Source of the DNA: Aquimarina megaterium XH134
GTDB lineage: Bacteria; Bacteroidota; Bacteroidia; Flavobacteriales; Flavobacteriaceae
Assembly: GCF_000520975.1 (NCBI RefSeq)
Contig: NZ_JACB01000032.1
Location: forward strand, 1 to 64,000
Length of the DNA: 64,000 nt
Direction of reading: 5' to 3'
Part shown: piece after piece, positions 37,437 through 46,146 of the stretch
Position numbering within the stretch: the first letter of the stretch is position 1
Layout: every line of letters starts with the position of its first letter
Notes under the pieces: model-generated
Told to the model about the DNA's origin: nothing
Seen by the model: only the letters and a program-made list of their open reading frames with translations
The model's database searches: none
Translations under genes and position numbers: made by a program

Positions 37437-37467
37437 AAAAAGGTGATCATTTTTGATCATCTTTTTT
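37437..37467. terminator. Bidirectional terminator between lipoprotein and EEP genes
   Basis: Stem AAAAGGTGATCA / TGATCATCTTTT with one G-T pair and a 4-nt loop, with A and T runs at each side, between convergent genes; it overlaps the stop end of the minus-strand EEP gene. Confidence 0.8.
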
Positions 37468-38512
37468 GTTTAATAAGATATATGTATACCGGAAAATGAT
37501 CACTATACCCTCCTGTATATGTATTATTGGTATAACTACGAAAAGGATATCCCTTATACTTGCCAGTTGGTGTAATCAAATATTCTGGATTAAATACTCC
37601 TGCTTTATAATACCGATAAGAAGAATAATCGGTGTCTAAAAAACTTTTAGAAATAATAATTTGATCAAACAGACTCCATTGGTCTCTCCATGCAAGAGAC
37701 CCCAACCCTTTTTTTGCCAATTTTGCCATAGGATTGTAAAGTCCTTTAATTTCAATATTTTTTCTATGTTGTTTTGCTTTCAGTATTTTTTTTACACTCG
37801 AGTCATTAGGGTTATCATTAAGATCACCCATTGTGATAATTTTTGCATACGGATCTGTAGCGAATATAGAATCCATTATCTTTTTATTTAATGCTGCTGC
37901 TTTTTCTCTCTTATATCTACTTCTAGCTTCTCCTCCTCTTCTTGATGGCCAATGGTTTACAATAATATGAATTAGATCCCCATCCAGATAACCACTTACC
38001 AATAACTGATCTCTTGTAAACACTCGTTTAGCAGTATCTTTGTCGTAAATTATCAATTCATGCTTATTGTAGTTTTTCACTTTAAACAATGCATTTTGAT
38101 AGAGTAAAGCCACATCTATACCTCTTCTATCCGGTGAGTCAAAATGTACAATACTATAATCTTTAGATCTAAGATTTGGATCATTAACAAGATCTTCGAG
38201 CACTTTTCTATTTTCTATTTCTGCAACACCTAAAATGGCAGGAGAGTTGATAGCTAAACCTTTGCCTATTTCAGAGATTGTTCTGGCCATATTTTTCACT
38301 TTATGAGTATATAATTTATAGGTCCAATGATCTTTTCCCTTAGGAGTTCTGTCATCATCAAAAGTTATAGGGTCATCTTCGGGATCAAAGAGATTTTCGA
38401 GATTATAAAATGCTATAGTATGGATCACATACTCCTTTTTTTCTTGTGCACAAAGAAATGAGGTGAATAATAATATGAAAGCGAGTGTTACGAAGATGTC
38501 TTTTGAAAACAT
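37457..38512 (-). CDS. Secreted endonuclease/exonuclease/phosphatase (EEP) family protein
   Basis: A 351-residue EEP-fold (DNase I-like) hydrolase with a signal peptide (residues 1-22, ending LCAQ). Catalytic motifs: FYNLENLFDPEDDP (metal Asn/Glu), GVAEIENRKVL (catalytic Glu), VNHWPSRRGGEARSR, GDLNDNPND (Asp/Asn pair) and GGYSDHFPVYIYL (terminal Asp-His). It hydrolyses phosphodiester bonds, probably nucleic acid, outside the cytoplasm. A paralogue without signal peptide lies at 56034-57017. It is divergent from the TonB-dependent receptor gene, a pairing common in Flavobacteriia with DUF5689 proteins. Confidence 0.9.
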   Translation of the reverse strand: MFSKDIFVTLAFILLFTSFLCAQEKKEYVIHTIAFYNLENLFDPEDDPITFDDDRTPKGKDHWTYKLYTHKVKNMARTISEIGKGLAINSPAILGVAEIENRKVLEDLVNDPNLRSKDYSIVHFDSPDRRGIDVALLYQNALFKVKNYNKHELIIYDKDTAKRVFTRDQLLVSGYLDGDLIHIIVNHWPSRRGGEARSRYKREKAAALNKKIMDSIFATDPYAKIITMGDLNDNPNDSSVKKILKAKQHRKNIEIKGLYNPMAKLAKKGLGSLAWRDQWSLFDQIIISKSFLDTDYSSYRYYKAGVFNPEYLITPTGKYKGYPFRSYTNNTYTGGYSDHFPVYIYLIKQKR

Positions 38513-38528
38513 AAGATTGCTTTTTGTG

Positions 38529-38560
38529 AGACTTCATAGATTTTAGAACCTGTGAGGTCT
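38529..38560. repeat. Degenerate REP-like palindrome
   Basis: Right arm AGAACCTGTGAGGTCT (38545-38560) resembles the REP arms found at 41640, 43138 and 43773; the left arm (38529-38544) matches in about 12 of 16 positions. It lies upstream of the TonB-dependent receptor gene. Confidence 0.5.
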
Positions 38561-38750
38561 AGGATTAATGCCCTCGGCATACACTCGATTTGAATCTCGA
38601 GATTATCCTGGAGCTAATATTATTTATAAATCAATTACAAATATTGGTTTTTCCAGTTTCGAAAAATGAAACTGGGATATTATATACTTGCCTTTATTAA
38701 CCTATAAATCAGTATGGTTTCGAGTTGTTTAACCTCACACATCTAATAAA

Positions 38751-41636
38751 ATGACATATTATTCTTTTGATCCAAAATATATACTATTGATTTTCTTTTG
38801 TAGTATCTCTAGTGTTAATGCACAACAAACTGAGTTAAAAGGAAAAATTATTGACGCCATTTCTGGTGCAAATCTTGAAAAAGTTACAGTATCCATTAAA
38901 AAAACAAAAGTTAGTGTGCTTACTACTACTTTTGGTGAATTTGATTTTAGAGACACCAAACTTCCTTTGGGGGAGCAAGTATTAATAATATCTAAGGACG
39001 GATATGTAACTAAGCGTTTTCCTATTACAATTAATGAAGGAAATGTCCTGGACCTTAAGAAAATAGACTTACAATTTGATTTTAATACCGAACAACAACA
39101 AATAGGTACGATTAGCCTTTCGGATCATGAATTGGATGAAGATAATGATATATCTTTTAGTGTTTCGGGATTACTTCAATCTACCCGAGATGTATTTCTT
39201 ACTGCAGCAGCATTTGATTTTAGCTCAACTTTTTTTCGTCCCAGAGGTTTAGGAAATGAGAACGGAAAAATCCTGATCAATGGGATTGAAATGAACAAAT
39301 TTTCTAATGGAAGACCACAATGGAGCAATTGGGGAGGATTAAATGATGTACAACGTAATCAGGAATTTTCATTAGGAATTTCAGAAAACGACTATACATT
39401 TGGAGATCTTTTAGGAACTTCTAACATCATTATGAGAGCTTCTAAGTACCGCAAAGGAGGCAAAATATCTTATGCCTTTTCTAACCGTAGTTATCAGGGG
39501 AGAGTAATAGGAACGTATAATTCTGGAGTTACCGAAAAAGGATGGGCTTTCTCTGTGTCTTTATCCAGAAGATATGGAAAAGAAGGTTTTGTTGAAGGAA
39601 CCTTATACGACTCAAATTCATTTTTTGTTTCGATTGAAAAAAAATTAGGGAAGAAACACAGCTTAAATCTAACGGGTTTTTATACTCCAAATCGTAGAGG
39701 AAGATCTACAGCAATTACCGATGAAGTATTTAATCTTAAAGGAAACAATTATAATCCTAACTGGGGATACCTGAACGGAGAAATAAGGAACTCTAAAGAG
39801 CGAAAAATAGAAGAACCAGTCTTTATGTTAAACCACTATTGGAGCATATCAAAGAAAACTCATTTACAAACTAATATTGCTTTTCAAACTGGTAAAATTG
39901 CTAATAGTAGAATAGATAATGGAGGAAGTGATTTAATAATTGGTCCAAATGCGCAACAAACTTATATTGGAGGAGGAAGAAGCGCAAACACCAACCCTGT
40001 GCATCCGGATAATATGCCAAGTTCTTTTTTAGAAGGTCCTAATCCAACTCCTCTAGATTATCAAAATGCTTTTTTGGCACAACAAAATCTCATCAATAAT
40101 GGGCAATTAAACTGGCGTGATATATTACAAACCAATCAACAAAATGCGCAAAAAGGTAATAACTCAACATATATCTTATATGAGGATAGAACAGATGACG
40201 CCTTGTTGAGTGGCAATATGATATTAAATAGTCAATTCAATACATACATTACATTAAATGCGGCGATTGGGTACAAGAATTTAAAGAGTCAAAATTTTGC
40301 TGAGGTAACAGATCTTTTGGGTGGTACAGGTTTTCTGGATGTTGATGTATTTGCGTTATCTTCAACAGAGTTAACTTCTTCCGAATTAACTAGTAGAGCG
40401 CAGAGTGATTTACGCAACCCGAATCGTATTGTGGGAGTAGGAGATCGCTATGATTATAATTATGAGATTGAGGCCTCTGCGATTAATGGATTTCTTCAAG
40501 GACAATTTAAGTTGAAAAGAGTTAATTTCTTTTTAGGTGGAACAATTTCGCAAACAATATATCAAAGAAATGGTTTGTTTGAAAATGGATATTTTCCTGG
40601 AAACGATTCCTTTGGAAAAAGTGAAGCTTTAAATTTTATGAATTATGGAGTAAAAGGAGGGGCTACCATTGCGATCAACGGGCATCATTTTATTAAACTA
40701 CAAAGTGTCTATTTCAATAAACCACCTACAATTCGTAACGCTTTTGCAAATGCAAGATATAATAATAGCACCATAGCAAAATTAATAGGAGAAGATCAGG
40801 AAAGTGAAAAAATCCAATCTGTAGATGGTAGTTATATATTTCGTTCTCCCAAGATCAAAGCCAGATTAACAGGATATTATTCTAAGATTTTGGATGCTAC
40901 GAATATTTCTTTCTTTTTTACCGAAGCTATTTCAGGATCAGATGTGGGGTTTGTTCAGGAAATACTTACCGACATAGATAAACGGTATATCGGAGGAGAA
41001 TTTGGGGTCGAATACCAGATCACCCCCACTATTAAAATTAAAGGAGCAGCGGCAGTTGGTAGTTTTGTGTTTGATAATGATCTAGACCTGGTCTTAACCA
41101 GTACTAGTGAAGCATTTTCAGATATTGAAGGGATACAAAGTTTCGGAAAATCAGCATTAAAAGGATATCATATTGCAGGAGGACCTCAACGGGCAGGACA
41201 ATTAGGTTTTGAGTACCGTGACCCAGATTTTTGGTGGTTTGGAGCTACCACCAATTATTTTTCTAACGCCTATATCAACATAAGTCCTTTTGCAAGAACC
41301 GCGAATTTTTATCGAGATACAGATGGACTACCTTTTAATGATTATGATGAGGATGTTGCAAAACAACTTTTACGACAAGAGCAGTTTAAAGACTACTTCC
41401 TTGTAAATGCTATTGGTGGTAAATCCTGGAGAATCAAGAAATATTACATTGGTTTTTTTGCCTCTATAAATAATATTCTTGATCAAGGATATAAAACAGG
41501 AGGATTCGAACAAGCCAGAAATGCAAATTACCGATTAGCTTTAGAAGAATCACAACGTGATACTCCTGTTTATGGATCAAAGTACTTTTATGGGTATGGC
41601 ACTTCCTACTATCTAAATGTATATATAAGATTTTAG
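38751..41636 (+). CDS. TonB-dependent receptor with carboxypeptidase-like N-terminal domain
   Basis: A 961-residue outer-membrane protein. Signal peptide residues 1-24 (FFCSISSVNAQ), then a carboxypeptidase-regulatory-like domain (about 26-105, LKGKIIDAISGANLEKVTVSI), a plug domain (about 125-240, with GNENGKILINGIEMNKFSNG) and a 22-strand barrel up to the terminal aromatic residue (YLNVYIRF). Such receptors import large substrates using the TonB energy. The ligand cannot be read; neighbours suggest products of nucleic acid or phosphoester breakdown. It is followed by a REP palindrome and then the DUF5689 lipoprotein gene. Confidence 0.92.
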   Translation: MTYYSFDPKYILLIFFCSISSVNAQQTELKGKIIDAISGANLEKVTVSIKKTKVSVLTTTFGEFDFRDTKLPLGEQVLIISKDGYVTKRFPITINEGNVLDLKKIDLQFDFNTEQQQIGTISLSDHELDEDNDISFSVSGLLQSTRDVFLTAAAFDFSSTFFRPRGLGNENGKILINGIEMNKFSNGRPQWSNWGGLNDVQRNQEFSLGISENDYTFGDLLGTSNIIMRASKYRKGGKISYAFSNRSYQGRVIGTYNSGVTEKGWAFSVSLSRRYGKEGFVEGTLYDSNSFFVSIEKKLGKKHSLNLTGFYTPNRRGRSTAITDEVFNLKGNNYNPNWGYLNGEIRNSKERKIEEPVFMLNHYWSISKKTHLQTNIAFQTGKIANSRIDNGGSDLIIGPNAQQTYIGGGRSANTNPVHPDNMPSSFLEGPNPTPLDYQNAFLAQQNLINNGQLNWRDILQTNQQNAQKGNNSTYILYEDRTDDALLSGNMILNSQFNTYITLNAAIGYKNLKSQNFAEVTDLLGGTGFLDVDVFALSSTELTSSELTSRAQSDLRNPNRIVGVGDRYDYNYEIEASAINGFLQGQFKLKRVNFFLGGTISQTIYQRNGLFENGYFPGNDSFGKSEALNFMNYGVKGGATIAINGHHFIKLQSVYFNKPPTIRNAFANARYNNSTIAKLIGEDQESEKIQSVDGSYIFRSPKIKARLTGYYSKILDATNISFFFTEAISGSDVGFVQEILTDIDKRYIGGEFGVEYQITPTIKIKGAAAVGSFVFDNDLDLVLTSTSEAFSDIEGIQSFGKSALKGYHIAGGPQRAGQLGFEYRDPDFWWFGATTNYFSNAYINISPFARTANFYRDTDGLPFNDYDEDVAKQLLRQEQFKDYFLVNAIGGKSWRIKKYYIGFFASINNILDQGYKTGGFEQARNANYRLALEESQRDTPVYGSKYFYGYGTSYYLNVYIRF

Positions 41637-41639
41637 TAC

Positions 41640-41674
41640 TAGACCTCACAGGTCTTAGAGACCTGTGAGGTCTA
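41640..41674. repeat. REP-like palindrome, copy 1 (loop TAG)
   Basis: Perfect 16-bp stem with 3-nt loop: arms AGACCTCACAGGTCT / AGACCTGTGAGGTCT (41641-41655, 41659-41673) plus an extra T/A pair. The loop is TAG, opposite to the CTA of the other copies, so it is inverted in orientation. It starts 4 nt after the TonB receptor stop. Confidence 0.9.
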
Positions 41675-41719
41675 CTTTCATAATAAGAACAATAAACACA
41701 ACAAAAAATATAATATAAA

Positions 41720-43114
41720 ATGAACACAAAGAATTTTTTTTGGATTTTAATTGTATCATGTACAATTATGGCTTGCTCACCAGAAGATGAATTTAAAATA
41801 TCTCCGGTTACCATAGACGAACCACAAATTGAAGGTACACTAATTACAATTGACGCAATACTCGGTATTCTGGGACAAAAACTTGTAGAAGATGGAGAAA
41901 ATGCTAAAGTAGTTTTTGAAGATACTAACAATTTTATCCAGGGTTACGTAGTATCCAGTGATAAAGCCAGTAATTTTTATAAAGAATTGGTGCTTCAGGA
42001 TAAACATACTAATCCTTCTGCAGGTATTCGGGTATTAATAGATGATAATCCATTATTTACTACCTATGAATTTGGACGTAAAGTATATATCAAACTAGAT
42101 GGTTTGTCTCTTGGGATAGAAAATGGGATTCCAACTCTTGGAATTTCAGAAGGAAATACTATTGGTGCAATCCCTTCTTTTTTTATAGAAGAAGTTGTGA
42201 TAAGGTCTACAGAAACGGCTGCCATAACTCCGCTAGAAATCACAATTGAAGATTTTACTGATAAACTAGTAAACGTATACATCAAAGTAAACAATATTCA
42301 GTTTACTAAAAATCTGGTTTTAGAAGATAACACCTTTACTTTTGCAGCAGAAAATTATGATAAGTTTGATGGAGAACGTATTGTAGAGAGTTGTGCAACA
42401 GGAAGAAACACGATAATTAGCACGAGTACTTTTTCAGACTTTAAAGGCCTTAAACTACCAAGTCAACAAGGAAGTTTTGAAGGAATATTAACTAAAAACT
42501 TTTTAGGAAACACATATAACTTAGTACTTAATGATCCGCGAGGGTTAGTATTTGATAATGAAACGAGATGTGACCCTACAGTTTTAGAATGCCCGGCAAT
42601 TTCTGAAGGAGTTATGATATTATTTGAAGAAGATTTTACAGATCTCAAAATTGGTGACCTAGAAGATTCTGGATGGATGAATAGTAATATCACAGGAGGA
42701 AAGTTAAAATATAAGATAGGTAATTTTGGTGAAAATCAATATGCACAAATAACAGGATATAGGTCAAAAGAAAGTTTCTATGAAGTATGGTTTATTACTC
42801 CTGATATTGATATAAGCACCTCACTAGATGAGGTTTTATATTTTGATCTTCAGGCGGGATATGATAACGGAAATATCCTTGAGGTTTTTGCGGCCGATAA
42901 TTTTACAGGAGACCCTACAACTACATCGTGGACAAAGCTTGATGCTATGATCCCAAGAGGGCCATTAAACGCTTTTGGCAATTCTACACCTGCAGGGCCT
43001 ATTGGGTTATCTTGTTTGGAGGGAACCATTCGTATAGGTTTTCGATATATTGGTGGTGACCCCAGAGCCACTACACGATACCATATTGATGATATAAAAA
43101 TTACCGGAAAATAA
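41720..43114 (+). CDS. DUF5689 lipoprotein with choice-of-anchor J-like domain
   Basis: A 464-residue protein with a lipoprotein signal (IVSCTIMAC, Cys16 as the likely lipidation site, then SPEDE). The N-terminal half (about 30-250) is a DUF5689 domain: OB-fold-like strands such as NNFIQGYVVSSDKASNFYKELVLQD and FGRKVYIKLDGLSLGIENG. The C-terminal part (about 285-464) is a jelly-roll choice-of-anchor J type domain (ILFEEDFTDLKIGDLEDSGW, ending HIDDIKITGK). DUF5689 proteins are surface or periplasmic partners of TonB receptors and EEP nucleases; precise role unknown. Flanked by REP copies 1 and 2. Confidence 0.85.
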   Translation: MNTKNFFWILIVSCTIMACSPEDEFKISPVTIDEPQIEGTLITIDAILGILGQKLVEDGENAKVVFEDTNNFIQGYVVSSDKASNFYKELVLQDKHTNPSAGIRVLIDDNPLFTTYEFGRKVYIKLDGLSLGIENGIPTLGISEGNTIGAIPSFFIEEVVIRSTETAAITPLEITIEDFTDKLVNVYIKVNNIQFTKNLVLEDNTFTFAAENYDKFDGERIVESCATGRNTIISTSTFSDFKGLKLPSQQGSFEGILTKNFLGNTYNLVLNDPRGLVFDNETRCDPTVLECPAISEGVMILFEEDFTDLKIGDLEDSGWMNSNITGGKLKYKIGNFGENQYAQITGYRSKESFYEVWFITPDIDISTSLDEVLYFDLQAGYDNGNILEVFAADNFTGDPTTTSWTKLDAMIPRGPLNAFGNSTPAGPIGLSCLEGTIRIGFRYIGGDPRATTRYHIDDIKITGK

Positions 43115-43137
43115 GATGTAATGATCAAAACCTAATC

Positions 43138-43170
43138 AGACCTCACAGGTCTCTAAGACCAGTGAGGTCT
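43138..43170. repeat. REP-like palindrome, copy 2 (loop CTA)
   Basis: AGACCTCACAGGTCT (43138-43152), loop CTA, AGACCAGTGAGGTCT (43156-43170) with one mismatch. It sits 18 nt before the start of the RAYT gene. Confidence 0.88.
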
Positions 43171-43188
43171 AAATTAAAAAATAGAAAA

Positions 43189-43758
43189 ATGAAATACGAA
43201 CCATTAGTACCTGATACTTATTTTCATATATACAATAGAGGAAACAATAAAGAAGATATTTTTAAAGAAGAGCGCAACTATAAGTACTTTTTGAGCCTTC
43301 TTGAGAAGTATTGTAACGATATCTGCGAAGTTTATGCATATTGCTTACTGAAGAATCATTTTCATTTAGTAATTAAGACAAATACAGATGTTGAAGGAAG
43401 GCTGATTTCACAGAAATTTTCGAATATGTTTAATACCTATGCTAAAGCGATCAACAAAGCTTATGATAGAAATGGAAGTTTGTTCAAAGATAGATTTTCA
43501 AGAAAGAAAATAGATAATGAAATATATTTGAAACAACTTATCATCTATGTACATTTAAATCCAGAACACCACAGGATGGCTTCAGATTTCAGAGCATATC
43601 CATTCTCTTCATATCAAAGTTTTTTATCTTCTAAACATTCCAAGCTCAGTAGAGAGTTTATACTCTCTTTGTTTGGTGACATATCTAATTTTGAGTATGC
43701 ACACTTAAATGGAAAAGTAAAAATTGAAGAACGTTATACTTTAGAATTGATTAGTTAG
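43189..43758 (+). CDS. IS200/IS605-like REP-associated tyrosine transposase (RAYT)
   Basis: A 189-residue Y1-type transposase. The HUH motif is NHFHLVI (near residue 66), preceded by YCLLK; RGNNKEDIFKEERNYKYFLSLL and YVHLNPEHHRM are the other family blocks. Such enzymes act on REP palindromes, cutting single-stranded DNA via a tyrosine. It is a complete, uninterrupted frame. The start is ATG 43189; a longer frame begins with GTG inside REP copy 2. The gene is bracketed by REP copies 2 and 3 (18 nt before the start, 14 nt after the stop), the expected layout for a RAYT and its REPs. Host-borne rather than a plain IS because no second ORF or classic insertion-sequence ends are present. Confidence 0.9.
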   Translation: MKYEPLVPDTYFHIYNRGNNKEDIFKEERNYKYFLSLLEKYCNDICEVYAYCLLKNHFHLVIKTNTDVEGRLISQKFSNMFNTYAKAINKAYDRNGSLFKDRFSRKKIDNEIYLKQLIIYVHLNPEHHRMASDFRAYPFSSYQSFLSSKHSKLSREFILSLFGDISNFEYAHLNGKVKIEERYTLELIS

Positions 43759-43771
43759 AATATAGTTATTA

Positions 43772-43806
43772 CAGACCTCACAGGTCTCTAAGACCTGTGA
43801 GGTCTG
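43772..43806. repeat. REP-like palindrome, copy 3 (loop CTA)
   Basis: AGACCTCACAGGTCT (43773-43787), loop CTA, AGACCTGTGAGGTCT (43791-43805), plus an outer C/G pair. It begins 14 nt after the RAYT stop codon. Confidence 0.9.
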
Positions 43807-43925
43807 ATTAAAGATAATTTTTGTAAACGGTTGAATTCTATTCAGGTACCCTATTATTTTTTTTCATATTCTTTTGTCGTTGGCTTTTAGCAAAGCATTG
43901 TATTTTGCATAAAAAAGCAGAAATA

Positions 43926-45005
43926 ATGGCTAGTATAGAAATCCGTCATTTAAAACTTATTGATACTGTTGCAGAAGTAGGAACCTTAAAAAATGCAGCA
44001 GAAAAACTTTTTCTTACACAATCGGCATTAAGTCATCAACTTAAAGAATTAGAGTCTCGTCTAGGTACCCAAATCTTTTATAGAGTTAATAATCAATTGG
44101 TGTTTACTACGTCTGGTAAAGAGCTACGAGATGCCAGTAAAGAAATACTCGAACGCTTGAAACAGGCAGAAAGTACTATCCAGGAAATAAGTCAAGATCA
44201 TATGAAAAATTATATCCATGGATATTCTCAGGAAGAAACAACTCGATTAAATGATCAGGCTAATTCTATTGCAGAGCTTTTGCACTGGGACTCAAAATGG
44301 AAAGAAGGCTCTCTAATTCTTGAGGCTGGTTGTGGCGTTGGGGCACAAACCAAAATTATAGCAAAAAAGAACTTAGATTCGACTTTTGTTTCTGTAGACC
44401 TGTCTACTGCCTCATTAGAAAAAGCAGAGGAATCAATCAAAGAGCACGACATCAAGAATGTAGAATTTAAGGTTGCAGATTTGTTAAACTTACCTTTTAA
44501 AGATGATCATTTTGATCACATTTTTGTTTGCTTTGTTTTAGAACATATGTCCCACCCAAAAGAAGCTATGCAGGAACTAAAGAGAGTTCTTAAACCCGGG
44601 GGAACACTTATGATAATTGAAGGAGATCATGGTTCTGCATATTTTTACCCAGATAGTCTATGTGCGCAAAAAGTGGTCCAGGCACAAGTAACTTTACAAC
44701 AACAAAAAGGAGGGAATGCTAATATTGGTAGAGCGCTATATCCGTTGTTACTTGATTCGGGATTTAAGAATATCACTATTTCTCCCAGGCAGGTATATGT
44801 TGATGATTCTAAACCTGAATTACTAGATGGGTTTATTAAAAATACCTTTACCGCAATGGTCAGAGGGATTACAGAAGAAGCATTAGCAAAAAAAATTATT
44901 AGCAAAGAAGAAATGAACAGAGGTATTAATGATTTGTATAAGACTGCCGAAGGAGGAGGCACATTTTGTTATACTTTTTTTAAAGGAATAGCGATTAAAG
45001 ATTAG
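43926..45005 (+). CDS. MetR-like (LysR) DNA-binding domain fused to SAM-dependent methyltransferase
   Basis: A 359-residue protein in one uninterrupted frame. Residues 5-65 are a LysR-type winged helix (EIRHLKLIDTVAEVGTLKNA, then QSALSHQLKELESRLG), closest in pattern to MetR. A short helix (about 66-90) leads not to the usual effector domain but, from near residue 93 (MKNYIHGY), to a class I methyltransferase with SAM motif I ILEAGCGVGAQTK (about 130-142), VSVDLS and HIFVCFVLEHMSHPKEAM. The ATG at 43926 is preferred; a TTG-type start upstream is also in frame. A transcription factor that senses or uses SAM is the obvious reading, but unproven. No second gene is cotranscribed. Confidence 0.85.
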   Translation: MASIEIRHLKLIDTVAEVGTLKNAAEKLFLTQSALSHQLKELESRLGTQIFYRVNNQLVFTTSGKELRDASKEILERLKQAESTIQEISQDHMKNYIHGYSQEETTRLNDQANSIAELLHWDSKWKEGSLILEAGCGVGAQTKIIAKKNLDSTFVSVDLSTASLEKAEESIKEHDIKNVEFKVADLLNLPFKDDHFDHIFVCFVLEHMSHPKEAMQELKRVLKPGGTLMIIEGDHGSAYFYPDSLCAQKVVQAQVTLQQQKGGNANIGRALYPLLLDSGFKNITISPRQVYVDDSKPELLDGFIKNTFTAMVRGITEEALAKKIISKEEMNRGINDLYKTAEGGGTFCYTFFKGIAIKD

Positions 45006-45052
45006 TGTTTTAGGTCATTAAACTTCTTATCTATTCAGATAGAATTAGTAGT

Positions 45053-45155
45053 TAAGCTATAATCTTGGTGTTAGATAGGAGCCGAATCTAAAATCCTTCA
45101 TAATGGATTTGTTTATATGTTTTACCTCGACTCTTCTGTGCCAGATTATAGCTTA
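45053..45155. repeat. Long imperfect inverted repeat
   Basis: Left arm TAAGCTATAATCTTGG (45053-45068) pairs with CCAGATTATAGCTTA (45141-45155) with one bulge. Inside lies a second hairpin AAATCC / GGATTT (45091-45096 and 45105-45110). It lies between the convergent MetR-methyltransferase and HEIGH protease genes. It could be a folded mRNA end or a small MITE-like element. Confidence 0.55.
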
Positions 45156-45183
45156 TTATTTTTCGGTCATAAGAATATTCTCA

Positions 45184-46023
45184 TTAGTATAATATATTTA
45201 ATGCCAGAATATCAGTAGCTGTTAATTCACCATCTGCAGAAGCACTAAAACAGGCTAACATAACCGAATCTGTATATGGAGACCAAGGAGTTCCCGGTAT
45301 CCAAATAGGTGCAGGTCCGGCAGGCACAGGACCAGTATACCCGCAACTCTGAAGGTTATACCAATCTTGATGAGCTAGTCCTATAGCATGTCCTATTTCA
45401 TGAGTCATTACATGCTCTACCACATTAGTACTAAAACTATTTGTGCCGGCATTAATTTGGATATACTTACCGGGTCTACCCGCTGGGTTAGGGGTTGAAG
45501 CGGCTCCACCACCACCTGGTTGATTATTATTATAAACTACCATATCTGCCGAACTAAAATCAGTACCAAAGGTTAATCTGAAACGTAGTGAATTACCTAA
45601 GCTATTATAGTTATTTACAGCCCATCGCAAACCTGTTTGCATTTTACTAGTGAGAGCATATCCAGAACCCGTATACCCAAGAATATCAATAACCCTATAA
45701 GGTGGTGATACTATGTGCGGAAATCTGAATTGCTTTTGGTTAGTTGTTTTAGGTTTTAATTTGCTATAATTTTTTAAATCAAGTACAGGGATTAAAATAT
45801 CTCCTGAAACCAAATACTTTTTTTTGATTCCGTCTAAGGTGGTAATATCTTTAATAACAACATTATCTGTGTTTATAAACATGGCAGATAACTTATCAAG
45901 TTGTGCTTTTGTAGGCTTCAAAGTTACATGTTCGGGTATTTCATTAGCAACCTCATCTTTATCACAAGACCAAAAAAATCCAGCAATAATAATGCAAAGT
46001 ACTAATAGTTTAAACTTTTCCAT
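45184..46023 (-). CDS. Lipoprotein metalloprotease with HEIGH motif (copy 1)
   Basis: A 279-residue protein with a lipoprotein signal (IIAGFFWSC, Cys20). The C-terminal half carries the zinc site HEIGHAIGLAH (near residue 203), an HEXXHXXGXXH metzincin motif of the type named dual-action HEIGH metallopeptidase. Before it lies a region (about 25-85) ending LVSGDILIPVLDL that resembles a propeptide. Two cysteines in LQSCGYTG and SVMLAC may form a disulfide. It cuts proteins at the cell surface; substrate unknown. A close paralogue is directly upstream in the same direction, a tandem duplication. Confidence 0.88.
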   Translation of the reverse strand: MEKFKLLVLCIIIAGFFWSCDKDEVANEIPEHVTLKPTKAQLDKLSAMFINTDNVVIKDITTLDGIKKKYLVSGDILIPVLDLKNYSKLKPKTTNQKQFRFPHIVSPPYRVIDILGYTGSGYALTSKMQTGLRWAVNNYNSLGNSLRFRLTFGTDFSSADMVVYNNNQPGGGGAASTPNPAGRPGKYIQINAGTNSFSTNVVEHVMTHEIGHAIGLAHQDWYNLQSCGYTGPVPAGPAPIWIPGTPWSPYTDSVMLACFSASADGELTATDILALNILY

Positions 46024-46092
46024 TTTGTTTTAGTTTTAAGAATATTTAAGTCGTTTAATTTTTCAAAATTTCTGAATGGTATCTGTTATGAA

Positions 46093-46121
46093 AAATCTCC
46101 AGAGTTTTGCTCTGGAGATTT
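46093..46121 (-). terminator. Terminator of HEIGH protease copy 2
   Basis: Perfect 12-bp stem AAATCTCCAGAG / CTCTGGAGATTT with a 5-nt loop, 26 nt past the stop on the minus strand. It separates the two copies, so they are probably transcribed separately. Confidence 0.85.
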
Positions 46122-46146
46122 ATTGTTATCTCTCAAAAGGATATCA

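Noticed and set aside
41464-41931. 155-residue minus-strand frame across the TonB receptor end and the DUF5689 start
   Set aside because: It crosses a REP palindrome, overlaps two good plus-strand genes and has no recognisable family.
43189-43758. Possibility of a full IS200/IS605 insertion sequence with a TnpB partner
   Set aside because: No second ORF next to the transposase and the flanking palindromes also occur away from it, so a RAYT with REPs fits better.
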